Shown here: one piece after another, positions 7,229 to 13,250 of the stretch
Layout: each line of letters begins with the position of its first letter
How positions within the stretch are numbered: position 1 is the stretch's first letter
The notes under the pieces: model-generated
What the model saw: the letters and a program-made list of their open reading frames with translations, nothing else
Told to the model about the DNA's origin: nothing
Database searches by the model: none
From: JAUVZF01 sp035529015
GTDB lineage: Bacteria > Planctomycetota > Phycisphaerae > FEN-1346
NCBI GenBank assembly: GCA_035529015.1
Contig: DATKXP010000542.1
Coordinates: 1-16,024 of the forward strand
Direction: 5' to 3'
DNA: 16,024 bases
Translations under genes and position numbers: made by a program

Positions 7229-7984
7229 TCAAGCCGTACGGCGACGGCGAATCATCGCCAGGCTGCCCAGGGCCAGCAGCGAAAGTGTTGCAGGTTCAGG
7301 GACGACGATGTTGTTGTTGTCGAGCGTCACGGCAGCATTGAGAGCGATGACCCGTCCGTCAACGCCGGCACCGGTATTAAGGGTATCGCTCTGGTCGGCG
7401 ATGATGGTTCCGCCGAACGTCGTGCCGGTTCCGAGCGTGGCCGAACTGCCGACCTGCCAGAAGACGTCGTTGAACGGGTCGGCACCGTTGATGAAACTGA
7501 TTGATGAGTTCGAGGCGGTGGTCAGCGTGCTCCCGATTTGGAAGACATAGTCTCCCACGCCGTCGAGGGTGAGAATTCCCGTCAGTTGGGCCGATGTGCC
7601 GAACTTGTAAACACCCGGTGTCAGCGTGAGCCCGCCGAGATTTTGGCCCGTCAGATCCTGCGTGAACGCGAGGGCTGCGAGAGCGTTGTAGGCCGTCAAC
7701 GCATCGGCCTGAGCCTGCTGCGCGACGGCGTCTCCCTGGTGCGACGCTCCGGTGAAAGTTCCCGGCCCGTCATTTTCGTTCGTGCCAAAGAAGCCCGTGA
7801 TGCCTGTCCCGGCATATACGCCGAGGTCGCCGTCGAGGGCGGTCGGACCAGTGTTAGTCACAGTTGAGCCGCCGAGAACAGCGAAATCCTCAGCCGAGCC
7901 CAAATCGACAATTGCAGCTCTGGTTTCAGCGCCGATGCCGGCGCAGGCCAAGACGCACGCGAGTACCAAGATATGCCGTTGCAT
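7229..7984 (-). CDS. Ice-binding-fold (DUF3494) protein with PEP-CTERM tail
   Basis: A 251-residue secreted protein. The N-terminus MQRHILVLACVLACAGIGAETRAA is a cleavable signal peptide. The body matches the DUF3494 ice-binding-like beta-solenoid: LGSAEDFAVLGGSTVTNTG, DGDLGVYAGT, LTPGVYKFGTSAQLTG, DYVFQIGSTLTTA, VFWQVGSSATLGTGTTFGG and AVTLDNNN are all family-like. The C-terminus is V-P229-E230-P231, then a hydrophobic stretch, then RRRR: a PEP-CTERM sorting tail, expected to be cut by an exosortase after membrane delivery. No exosortase is in the window. Many DUF3494 proteins outside cold habitats probably act as adhesins or surface proteins rather than antifreeze, so ice binding should not be assumed. 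The start is fixed by AAGGAG 7 nt upstream of ATG 7984. The gene is a single unit with its own promoter (8039-8066) and terminator (7172-7200). Confidence 0.93.
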   Translation of the reverse strand: MQRHILVLACVLACAGIGAETRAAIVDLGSAEDFAVLGGSTVTNTGPTALDGDLGVYAGTGITGFFGTNENDGPGTFTGASHQGDAVAQQAQADALTAYNALAALAFTQDLTGQNLGGLTLTPGVYKFGTSAQLTGILTLDGVGDYVFQIGSTLTTASNSSISFINGADPFNDVFWQVGSSATLGTGTTFGGTIIADQSDTLNTGAGVDGRVIALNAAVTLDNNNIVVPEPATLSLLALGSLAMIRRRRTA

Positions 7985-8038
7985 GATCCGTCTCCTTCTT
8001 TGGCAATCTTTGCACACACGCCCCCTACACCCAAAGTT

Positions 8039-8066
8039 AGTATAATCCGTTTCGGCCAGAAGTCAA
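8039..8066 (-). promoter_or_regulatory. Promoter of the ice-binding-like gene
   Basis: On the minus strand TTGACT (8066-8061) and TATACT (8044-8039) lie 16 nt apart, a near-consensus housekeeping promoter. The predicted start near 8032 gives a leader of about 48 nt to the ATG at 7984. It is the best-matching promoter in the window. Confidence 0.8.
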
Positions 8067-8231
8067 CTCGAAATCCGTGCCTCGCGTCGCCAACCCGCCT
8101 GTGATGCGGCTTGTACTCGCAGACAAAAGTTGCCCATCTGCCCCTTCTTTCCCAAATTCCGGACACGGCTAACCTGCGTCGCCAGTTAACCGCCCGGTTG
8201 CGGTGAGTCAGGTCGTTTTAGAGCCAGACTG

Positions 8232-8252
8232 AAAACCGCGAACAATTCGCGG
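8232..8252 (-). terminator. Terminator-like hairpin with no gene upstream
   Basis: On the minus strand CCGCGAA/TTCGCGG with a 3-nt loop is followed directly by TTTT. It lies about 340 nt downstream of promoter copy B in the same direction. Confidence 0.5.
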
Positions 8253-8584
8253 CTTGGACGTTAACGGAGAACCCCGACGACGCACACCTCGGGGCTTTCG
8301 CCGTAAGTGCGGTCCGTCAAAGGCTTACGGCGCCTTCGCCGCTCCCCACCCGCGCTCTTGGCCTGCCCGCCGAAGCCGAAGAGCGAAGGCGGGTTCGGAG
8401 TTGTCGCGTTCGGCCTTCGACCCCAACCTACCGGGTTGCACTCGTTGCCCGAACGAAACGGTCTCAAACTCTCGCGATCTCTCGTTAACATGCCGAGTTA
8501 GTTAGGCGATTCCGGGGACGCAAGCGCGGATTCCGGGGACGCCATACCGTTTTTCGAGCGGTCCGCCCACAGCAAGCATGCCAT
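8232..8584 (-). ncRNA. Candidate transcript without a convincing gene
   Basis: Promoter copy B (8591-8619) and the terminator-like hairpin at 8232-8252 enclose about 350 nt on the minus strand. The only open frames are a short leader frame after the promoter and a 76-codon frame (8261-8491) rich in Arg, Gly and Pro that matches no family I know and has no good ribosome site. Several paired segments exist, for example CGTTCGG/CCGAACG around 8408-8456 and GCCGTAAG/CTTACGGC around 8300-8331. This may be a structured RNA, a decayed repeat, or just the leader left after loss of a gene. The call rests only on the promoter and terminator. Confidence 0.3.
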
Positions 8585-8662
8585 GCCGATACCCTAACAC
8601 GAAAGGCCCCGCGCGTCAAGGCCAATGACGCATCGGGATTCCAGGACAGGGACCCGCCTTCG
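8528..8662 (-). repeat. Dispersed promoter/leader module, copy B
   Basis: This aligns with copies A (4505-4636) and C (10537-10655). It is closest to C in the promoter spacer (CGCGGGGCCTTTCG) and closest to A in the upstream block GAATCCCGATGCGTCATTG. No gene start lies within 500 nt downstream; the next minus-strand gene (7984) has its own promoter. Confidence 0.85.
8591..8619 (-). promoter_or_regulatory. Predicted promoter in module copy B (orphan)
   Basis: TTGACG (8619-8614) and TAGGGT (8596-8591) on the minus strand, 17 nt apart, identical in hexamers and spacing to copies A and C. The predicted transcript start is near 8584. Confidence 0.55.
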
Positions 8663-8721
8663 CCAAGGCTTCCGTCCGCCCCGAGGCCGCCGGACACGCC
8701 GGCGGGCAGGCGGCACACGGC

Positions 8722-8857
8722 GAGATTCTTCGTCCCGGCGTGCCGGGACTCAGAATGACAGCCCGGCACGATGATGGCCGGAGCCCGCCTCGGCGGGCTT
8801 GACCCCGAAGGGGTGTGGGCCGGGGGTTGTACCCCCGGTGGCAGGAACGCGACCGCT
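8722..8857. repeat. Multi-hairpin repeat, copy 1
   Basis: This is about 135 bp nearly identical to 10826-10971. It has consecutive perfect hairpins: CCCGGC/GCCGGG with loop GT, GCCCGCC/GGCGGGC with loop TC, ACCCC/GGGGT with loop GAA, and CCGGGGGT/ACCCCCGG with loop TGT. It starts with AGATTCTTCG and includes CTCAGAATGACA, a phrase common in repeats of environmental bacterial genomes. It sits just past the stop of the second DUF1080 gene. Confidence 0.8.
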
Positions 8858-8945
8858 CGCCTCTTTCGTTCCCCTCTCCCCGGAATCCCCACCTTGAGGG
8901 GAACCTCGCCACTCCCGGAACACTCTGACGGAACACCAGCCGCCG

Positions 8946-9689
8946 TCAGGGCAACTCGCGGATGCGCAGGTTTTTGAACTCCACCGGCGAGCCCTCCGAT
9001 TCCAGGCAGAGGAATCCCTCGCACGGCTGGCAGGCGGTTCCGCCCGAGACTTCCTCCCCGTTGACCCACAACCGCACCTCGCCGTTGATGCAGCGGATGT
9101 AGTAGTGGTTCCACTGGCCCGCGCCCTTGCTCAGGTCCTTCGACGGGAAACTCCGGCTGCCGTTGGCCGAGAGCGGGGGGAAGGGCTTCATCTTCACGCC
9201 GACGGGGAACACGTCGCCGTTGGTCGTGAACCAATCGGACTTCTTCTTGTGCTGCTTCTCGTAGTTCTCGGCATAGCCGTGGTCGAGCACCTGGCACTCG
9301 ATGCCCTTGGGGAGCCGCCCCTTGCCCTTCTTCAGGTTCTGGAGCGACTCGGCGGTCGCCCAGACGAACACGCCCGAGTTGCCCGCCGACCGCAGGTGGC
9401 GCCACTGAACGACGACCTCGAAGTTCTTGTACGACGTCTTGGACTGGATCACGCCGACGGGCTTGCCCGTGCAGTGGATCACGCCGTCCTTCCACGCCCA
9501 GGTGTCCGCGTCGCAGTTGACGTGGGCGAAGTCGTCCTCGACCATCGCCTTCCAGCCGTCCTCGGTGCCGTCAATGAAGGCCTTGGGCAGCGAGGGCTCG
9601 TCCTCCGGTGCGGCGCCCGCCAGGGAAGACAGCCAGCCCACCGAAACACAGGACGTTGCGGCCAGGAACGCGCGTCGGGTCGGTCTCAT
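8946..9689 (-). CDS. Tat-exported DUF1080 protein (3-keto-disaccharide hydrolase-like)
   Basis: A 247-residue protein with one DUF1080 domain (Pfam 3-keto-disaccharide hydrolase, a concanavalin A-like jelly roll). Family members are associated with cleaving 3-keto-glycosides; the exact substrate cannot be told. MRPTRRAFLAATSC is a twin-arginine-type signal ending near GAA. Domain signatures are WKDGVIHCTGKP, FEVVVQWRHL, AGNSGVFVWA, ECQVLDHGYAENY, GQWNHYYIRCINGEVRLWVN and a terminal FKNLRIREL. The start at 9689 has AAGGA about 9 nt upstream; a longer reading to 9758 would lose the Tat N-terminus. The gene lies 65 nt after the other DUF1080 gene and probably shares its transcript. The two proteins are clearly diverged, so they may act on different glycosides. 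No terminator is obvious, though the multi-hairpin repeat at 8722-8857 follows. Confidence 0.92.
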   Translation of the reverse strand: MRPTRRAFLAATSCVSVGWLSSLAGAAPEDEPSLPKAFIDGTEDGWKAMVEDDFAHVNCDADTWAWKDGVIHCTGKPVGVIQSKTSYKNFEVVVQWRHLRSAGNSGVFVWATAESLQNLKKGKGRLPKGIECQVLDHGYAENYEKQHKKKSDWFTTNGDVFPVGVKMKPFPPLSANGSRSFPSKDLSKGAGQWNHYYIRCINGEVRLWVNGEEVSGGTACQPCEGFLCLESEGSPVEFKNLRIRELP

Positions 9690-9754
9690 CGGCTGATCCT
9701 TTTCTGCTCGGTATTCGGAACGATGGAACGGCGGACGCGCGCCGGCGCGGCCGC

Positions 9755-10432
9755 TCACTTGGACTGCTTCTCGTCGGCCAGTTCCTTGATGCGGACATTG
9801 CGATACCAGATGGGCTTGGCCTCATCCTGAAACCCGATGGTGCCGGTCGGCGGGCGGTCCTTCAGCCCGGACTTGCTCAAGTCCAGGTCGATGATCTGCT
9901 CGCCGTTCAACACAACCTTTACCTTGCTGCCTTTGCACGTGATGGTATAGCGGTTCCACTCGCCGGCGGGCTTGACCATGTTCTTCGACGGAGCCGCCGT
10001 GCCGATGACGCCGCCGCAATCGTGCGCGCCGACGTTTTTCTTGCCGTGCGTGTCCAGGATCTGCACCTCAAAGCCGGTGTTGACCTGGCTCTTCGGGTCG
10101 GCCACTCGCAGGAACACGCCCGAGTTGCCCCCCGGGCCGAACTTGAACTCGAGGTCGAGGATGAAGTCACGGTACTTGCGCTCGGTGGTGAGGTAGGCGT
10201 CGTAGCGTTGCCAGCCTTTCTCGCCCGGCCGGGGCTTCAGCGTCACCGTGCCGTCCTTCTCGACGACCCAGTTGCCGGTGGTCTGCCACCCGGTGAGGTC
10301 CTTGCCGTTGAACAGCGGGACGAAGCCCTTGGCGTCGGCCTCTTCCTTCTTCTCGGCGGCCCTGCACGTCCAAGCCGACACCGACACCATGAGAGCCACA
10401 GTAACAATTGTGATCAGGCGAATGCGAGTCAT
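9755..10432 (-). CDS. Secreted DUF1080 protein (3-keto-disaccharide hydrolase-like)
   Basis: A 225-residue DUF1080 protein with a Sec-type signal peptide (MTRIRLITIVTVALMVSVSA, cut near CRAA). The domain spans about residues 36-218: FVPLFNGKDLTGWQ at the start, WVVEKDGTVTLKP, FILDLEFKFGPGGNSGVFLR, FEVQILDTHGK, GEWNRYTITCKGSKVKVVLN and GTIGFQDEAKPIWYRNVRIK. These are the usual family blocks and the length fits a single-domain member. GGAGGAG lies 7 nt upstream of ATG 10432. It is the first gene after promoter copy C (predicted transcript start near 10592, leader about 160 nt), with the second DUF1080 gene 65 nt downstream. The likely role is in periplasmic or extracellular sugar breakdown, possibly on products of the Gfo/Idh/MocA enzyme; that link is inference. 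Confidence 0.93.
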   Translation of the reverse strand: MTRIRLITIVTVALMVSVSAWTCRAAEKKEEADAKGFVPLFNGKDLTGWQTTGNWVVEKDGTVTLKPRPGEKGWQRYDAYLTTERKYRDFILDLEFKFGPGGNSGVFLRVADPKSQVNTGFEVQILDTHGKKNVGAHDCGGVIGTAAPSKNMVKPAGEWNRYTITCKGSKVKVVLNGEQIIDLDLSKSGLKDRPPTGTIGFQDEAKPIWYRNVRIKELADEKQSK

Positions 10433-10536
10433 GTCATTTCTCCTCCCACAACCGGTCCGAGTCTCCAGGAACCACTATCGCGCCTGCGTTGGCCTCACTC
10501 ACGTGCCCGCGATGGTGGTACCGTTGGTCATCTTGG

Positions 10537-10655
10537 CATTCTGGGCACGCCATGCTCTTGTTCGACCGGTCCGCCCACAGCAACCATGCCGTGCCCATAC
10601 CCTAAAACGAAAGGCCCCGCGCGTCAAGGTCAATGACGCATCAGGATTGCAGGAC
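10537..10655 (-). repeat. Dispersed promoter/leader module, copy C
   Basis: This is the third copy of the module (see 4505-4636 and 8528-8662), about 105 nt upstream of the first DUF1080 gene. It is the most diverged in the leader part: the ATG at the predicted transcript start of copies A and B is ACG here. Confidence 0.83.
10599..10627 (-). promoter_or_regulatory. Predicted promoter of the DUF1080 operon
   Basis: TTGACG (10627-10622) and TAGGGT (10604-10599) on the minus strand with a 17-nt spacer, upstream of the two DUF1080 genes. Conservation with copies A and B supports it. Confidence 0.65.
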
Positions 10656-10825
10656 GGTCGCGGATACGCCCATACCGGTGTCACCCTGAGCACCCGCAGA
10701 GCGGGGGCGAACGGTCTCGCCGCGAATCCGTTGTAGCCGCCCTGCACGGCAACAACCACCCTGGCACGGCCATGCGTGCCGCGGTCAAGCCACGGCAGGC
10801 TTGCCCTGCCAGGGAGGCCGGCGGC

Positions 10826-10971
10826 CAGATTCTTCGCCCCGGCGTGCCGGGACTCAGAATGACAGCCCGGCACGATGATCGCCGGAGCCCGCCTCGGCGG
10901 GCTTGACCCCGAAGGGGTGCAGGCCGGGGGTTGTACCCCCGGTGGCGGGAACGCGACCGCTCCCCGCTCCC
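10826..10971. repeat. Multi-hairpin repeat, copy 2
   Basis: Near-identical to 8722-8857 and in the same orientation, with the same four hairpins. It is followed at about 10979-11004 by a further perfect hairpin, CTCCGGCCCGCC/GGCGGGCCGGAG. Copies 1 and 2, each next to a promoter module, bracket the DUF1080 operon as direct repeats. Confidence 0.8.
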
Positions 10972-11004
10972 CTCCCCCTCTCCGGCCCGCCGCGGCGGGC
11001 CGGA

Positions 11005-11484
11005 GCGGGGGGGGGAAAGGATGGAAGGGCTCCGCCCGCAACGGTCCCCGGCCTCAAAGGCCGGGTCTACACCCCGTTGGGGCAAAGGCCCGCGAGCGGG
11101 CCTCAAGACAGCGCCTGGCGCCCTTGCGGCCTGGCGTGTTGAGAAGTGCCCCGTTGGGCTGCGTTCCAGGCTGCCTGCCCCGTTGGGGTTGCCGCTTGCC
11201 CGGCGTCCTGTCCGGCGTCCTGTCCGGCGTAGCCTTTGGCGAAGACGGAAGCCTTGGCGGAGACGGAAGCCTTAGCGAAGGCGGGTTGCCGTTGCCGTTA
11301 GCCAATTCCGAGCCGTTCTCTGCGTTCTCTCCGTGCCCTCGGCGTCCTCTGCGTTAAGATCTGTCGTCGCTTGTCCGCCATAGCCTTGGCGAAGGCGGGT
11401 TGTCGTTCATCCGACGTTCAACATTCAGCGTTCCTTGTTCAGCGTTTGCCGTTCATCTCCCTGACGTTCCGGCACGTCTTTTCC
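11005..11484. other. Non-coding stretch of short and degenerate tandem repeats
   Basis: No gene is supported. A 12-bp unit, CCGGCGTCCTGT, is repeated 2.6 times at 11200-11230. AGACGGAAGCCTTGGCGG-like units follow at 11234-11280. A degenerate 'GCGTTCTCTGCGTTCTCTCC' stretch lies at 11314-11356, a type of low-complexity repeat common in PVC genomes. 'GTTCAACATTCAGCGTTCC' units lie at 11414-11450. Cysteine-poor, Arg/Pro-rich open frames across it are artefacts of these repeats. Confidence 0.6.
11114..11164 (+). repeat. 51-bp dispersed repeat, copy 1
   Basis: CCTGGCGCCCTTGCGGC, a variable 6 nt, then TGTTGAGAAG and CCCGTTGGGC. The same segment recurs at 13777-13827 with a few substitutions and no gaps. 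Confidence 0.7.
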
Positions 11485-11960
11485 CGTGCCGTCAGGCACG
11501 GTTGCACTCTAGCCACGCGGCGCAAGCCCGTGGTGAGCGGAGTGCCCCCGTCGTCCATCCAGCCCCGCAGGCGCGTTTGAATCTCAGTCGCCCCTACGGG
11601 GCTCTGCACGCTTCATCGCCTCGCCAACCACGGGCTCGCGCCCGTGGCACCATGGCAGGCGCCCCATACGGGGCGTACGCCCGCCGCCGCGCACCCGCAA
11701 TCATCGCGACGTGGCACCTCTCAGGCGGCTTCAGCCGCCTTCCCCTGCCAGAAGGCGGGTCCAGGCCAGGGCCTTTGGCCCTGGTAGGACCGGCCGACGC
11801 ATCTTGTTTTTTTTTCTCGTGCGGCCCGCCGCAGGCGGGCCGCACGAGAACAAAGGACGGAGAGAGGATGCTTGGCGCGCCTCACCAACCCCGGCCCAAA
11901 GGGCCGGGGCTACACCGCCGGCGGTTTCACCGCCGGCGGAAAAGGCCGATGAATCGGCCT
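11485..11960. repeat. Dense array of perfect short hairpins
   Basis: At least nine perfect stems of 5-15 bp with 2-5 nt loops lie in 476 bp: 11485-11500, 11590-11602, 11628-11647, 11661-11674, 11723-11740, 11766-11784, 11816-11848, 11889-11909, 11915-11939 and 11943-11960. The strongest, 11816-11848, has a 15-bp stem CTCGTGCGGCCCGCC with loop GCA and is preceded on the plus strand by nine T. Stem sequences differ from hairpin to hairpin, so this is not one unit in tandem and not a CRISPR array. No gene is evident inside it. Confidence 0.75.
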
Positions 11961-12010
11961 GACCACGTCACCCATAGGCCGGGGCGCGCCACGGAAACCC
12001 GGGGAAACCC

Positions 12011-12224
12011 GGGGACGCTGCCCAATGGCACTAGGATAAGCCTCGAACGGGCTTCTGAGGCCTGATGCAACCTGCGTGCGCCCCCTCTGGCGCGTTGTCA
12101 AGCCCGGTTTCGCGTCGCCTAGGCGACGCCGGAAACCGCCCAGGACCCCTTAACCTAGTGCCATTGGGGACGCTGCCCATATTTGTGGCTTCCACGGGGC
12201 GGAGCACCTTCGAGGACGGGGGCG
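12011..12224. mobile_element. 142-bp inverted-repeat element with 13-bp direct repeats, copy X
   Basis: The core (12024-12165) begins AATGGCACTAGG and ends CCTAGTGCCATT, a perfect 12-bp terminal inverted repeat. GGGGACGCTGCCC lies directly on both sides (12011-12023 and 12166-12178). The core has an internal stem, GGTTTC...GAAACC around GTCGCC/GGCGAC. It encodes nothing, so it fits a MITE-like non-autonomous element. The right flank (12166-12224) matches that of copy Y. The core reads in the opposite direction to copy Y. Confidence 0.8.
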
Positions 12225-12273
12225 ACTTCACATCGCAAGCAACGGGGGGAAAGAGGAGAAGGACATCGCGGCG

Positions 12274-12330
12274 GGACTCCGGCCGAGGCCTTCTGGCGCC
12301 GACCCCTTGCACTTACGATGTAAATTCGCC
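12274..12330 (+). pseudogene. Second IS30-family transposase tail fragment
   Basis: 57 bp matching 7079-7135 at all but about four positions. It encodes TPAEAFWRRPLALTM and a stop, the extreme C-terminus of the same transposase, plus the following AAATTCGCC that may belong to the element's right end. No upstream transposase sequence is present, so this is the scar of a separate copy or a broken-off end. Confidence 0.75.
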
Positions 12331-12384
12331 GAGGCGGAGAGAACACGGCATTGCGTCCCCGCAATTCAGGGGTTGCCCACGGCG

Positions 12385-12597
12385 CACTACAGGAGTTTTT
12401 CCTGGTCGGCCATCCTGGAAGAGATGAACACCTGCGACCGGCGCTTCTACTCGCTCTGGGGGGTTTTCCGTCGCGTGGCCGACTGCTTCCTGCGTCGGCG
12501 ACAACCCCTCCTGTCGCTGGCGAGCAATCTATCCTGCCGGAACAACGCCCGCGTGACCCAAGAGAACTACGGTCAACTGGACGTTCTACGGGGGGGA
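12385..12597 (+). pseudogene. Unidentified gene fragment
   Basis: A plus-strand frame reads HYRSFSWSAILEEMNTCDRR, continues with FYSLWGVFRRVADCFLRRR and SNLSCRNNARVTQENYGQLD, then runs into repeat sequence. Third codon positions are strongly GC-biased, unlike the shadow frames, which suggests real coding origin. No start or ribosome site belongs to it and it joins the IS30 tail on the left. I do not recognise the family with confidence; the Arg-rich 'FYS...RR...NLS-R-NAR' pattern is loosely like C-terminal tails of some radical SAM proteins. Confidence 0.35.
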
Positions 12598-12757
12598 AGG
12601 CTCCGGGACCCTTCGACTCCGCGGCTCAGGGCAGGCTTCGGGGCGAAGGGACGAAGAGGGGGGCAATGACGAAATCCGAAGCACGACCCGCCGTCGCCCC
12701 GCGGGCTATGGCGGACAAGATGGCGGACAGGAGTTCTCGAAGGGGTTGTTAAGCGGC

Positions 12758-13141
12758 CTAAAAGTCGCTCCATTCCTCTACGGCAAGGACGACCTTGCCC
12801 TGATTGAAAAACACAAAAATGTGTCCCATGTGCATTTCGTAGATCCACTGCTCGTCACACGGCGGCAATGATTCCGGGATTCCGTACACGGGTTTCTTGA
12901 ACCCGGATGTTTTCTTTATCCTGGGGCTTTCGAAATGCTGCTGAACCTGTTGCTGTGACCAGCCGTCGATCAACAGTTGATGACTGGCGTGACCCAGGCC
13001 TTTGAACGGCAGTTCCCTACAACGGCGCGCAATCTGGGAATCGTCCAGGGACTGCGGCTTGGTCTGGGGCTGGGGCTGGTCCTGGGGCTGGTCGCACCCG
13101 ATCAGGCAGAGCGCGAAGAATACTGCGGTCCCTATTCTCAT
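12758..13141 (-). CDS. Small lipoprotein, possibly BamE-like
   Basis: A 127-residue protein with a lipoprotein signal: MRIGTAVFFALCLIGC, with Cys16 in the lipobox L-I-G-C as the predicted lipidated residue. Next comes a Gln/Pro/Asp linker (DQPQDQPQPQTKPQ), encoded by a short CTGGGGCTGG-type tandem repeat. The globular part has LLIDGWSQQQVQQHFESP, EQWIYEMHMGHIFVFFNQGK and a terminal VVLAVEEWSDF. The order 'G-x-S-xx-V-xx-hh-xx-P ... W-x-Y ... hhhFF-x-G-K-V' resembles the SmpA/OmlA (BamE) fold used in outer-membrane protein assembly and other small envelope lipoproteins. I rate that resemblance as plausible only. Start 13141 has GAGGTGA just upstream; longer readings cross the promoter. It is a single gene with its own predicted promoter and no clear terminator. 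Confidence 0.8.
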   Translation of the reverse strand: MRIGTAVFFALCLIGCDQPQDQPQPQTKPQSLDDSQIARRCRELPFKGLGHASHQLLIDGWSQQQVQQHFESPRIKKTSGFKKPVYGIPESLPPCDEQWIYEMHMGHIFVFFNQGKVVLAVEEWSDF

Positions 13142-13197
13142 TGCGTCACCTCGCGATGTTTCCCCGGGAATCCGGAAATCCCCCTGGGCGTGCTGAC

Positions 13198-13225
13198 ACA
13201 TTACCGGCGTTACCCGACCCGTCAA
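13198..13225 (-). promoter_or_regulatory. Predicted promoter of the lipoprotein gene
   Basis: On the minus strand TTGACG (13225-13220) and TAATGT (13203-13198) are 16 nt apart; the predicted start is about 50 nt before ATG 13141. Immediately upstream is GGTGTCGGGGACCTTTTT, a phrase that also occurs as a dispersed repeat in other environmental genomes. Confidence 0.55.
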
Positions 13226-13250
13226 GAAAAAGGTCCCCGACACCTTGTTT

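Noticed and set aside
8484..8507. GTTAGGC and GTTAAC near a hairpin region, like an integron attC site
   Set aside because: No matching RYYYAAC box lies at a proper distance and there is no integrase or cassette array.
11807..11848. Strong terminator at the 15-bp stem next to nine T
   Set aside because: On the plus strand the T-run is before the stem, and on the minus strand the run after the stem is A, so neither direction gives the stem-then-U order.
11485..11960. CRISPR array
   Set aside because: The hairpin stems differ from one another, there is no constant repeat or constant spacer length, and no cas gene is present.
11400..12065. A 221-codon frame across the hairpin array
   Set aside because: Its residues follow the hairpin arms and it has no ribosome site; read as repeat DNA.
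13002..13196. Plus-strand frame with Trp-Gly repeats (GWGWSWGWS)
   Set aside because: This is the antisense reading of the Gln-Pro linker of the lipoprotein.
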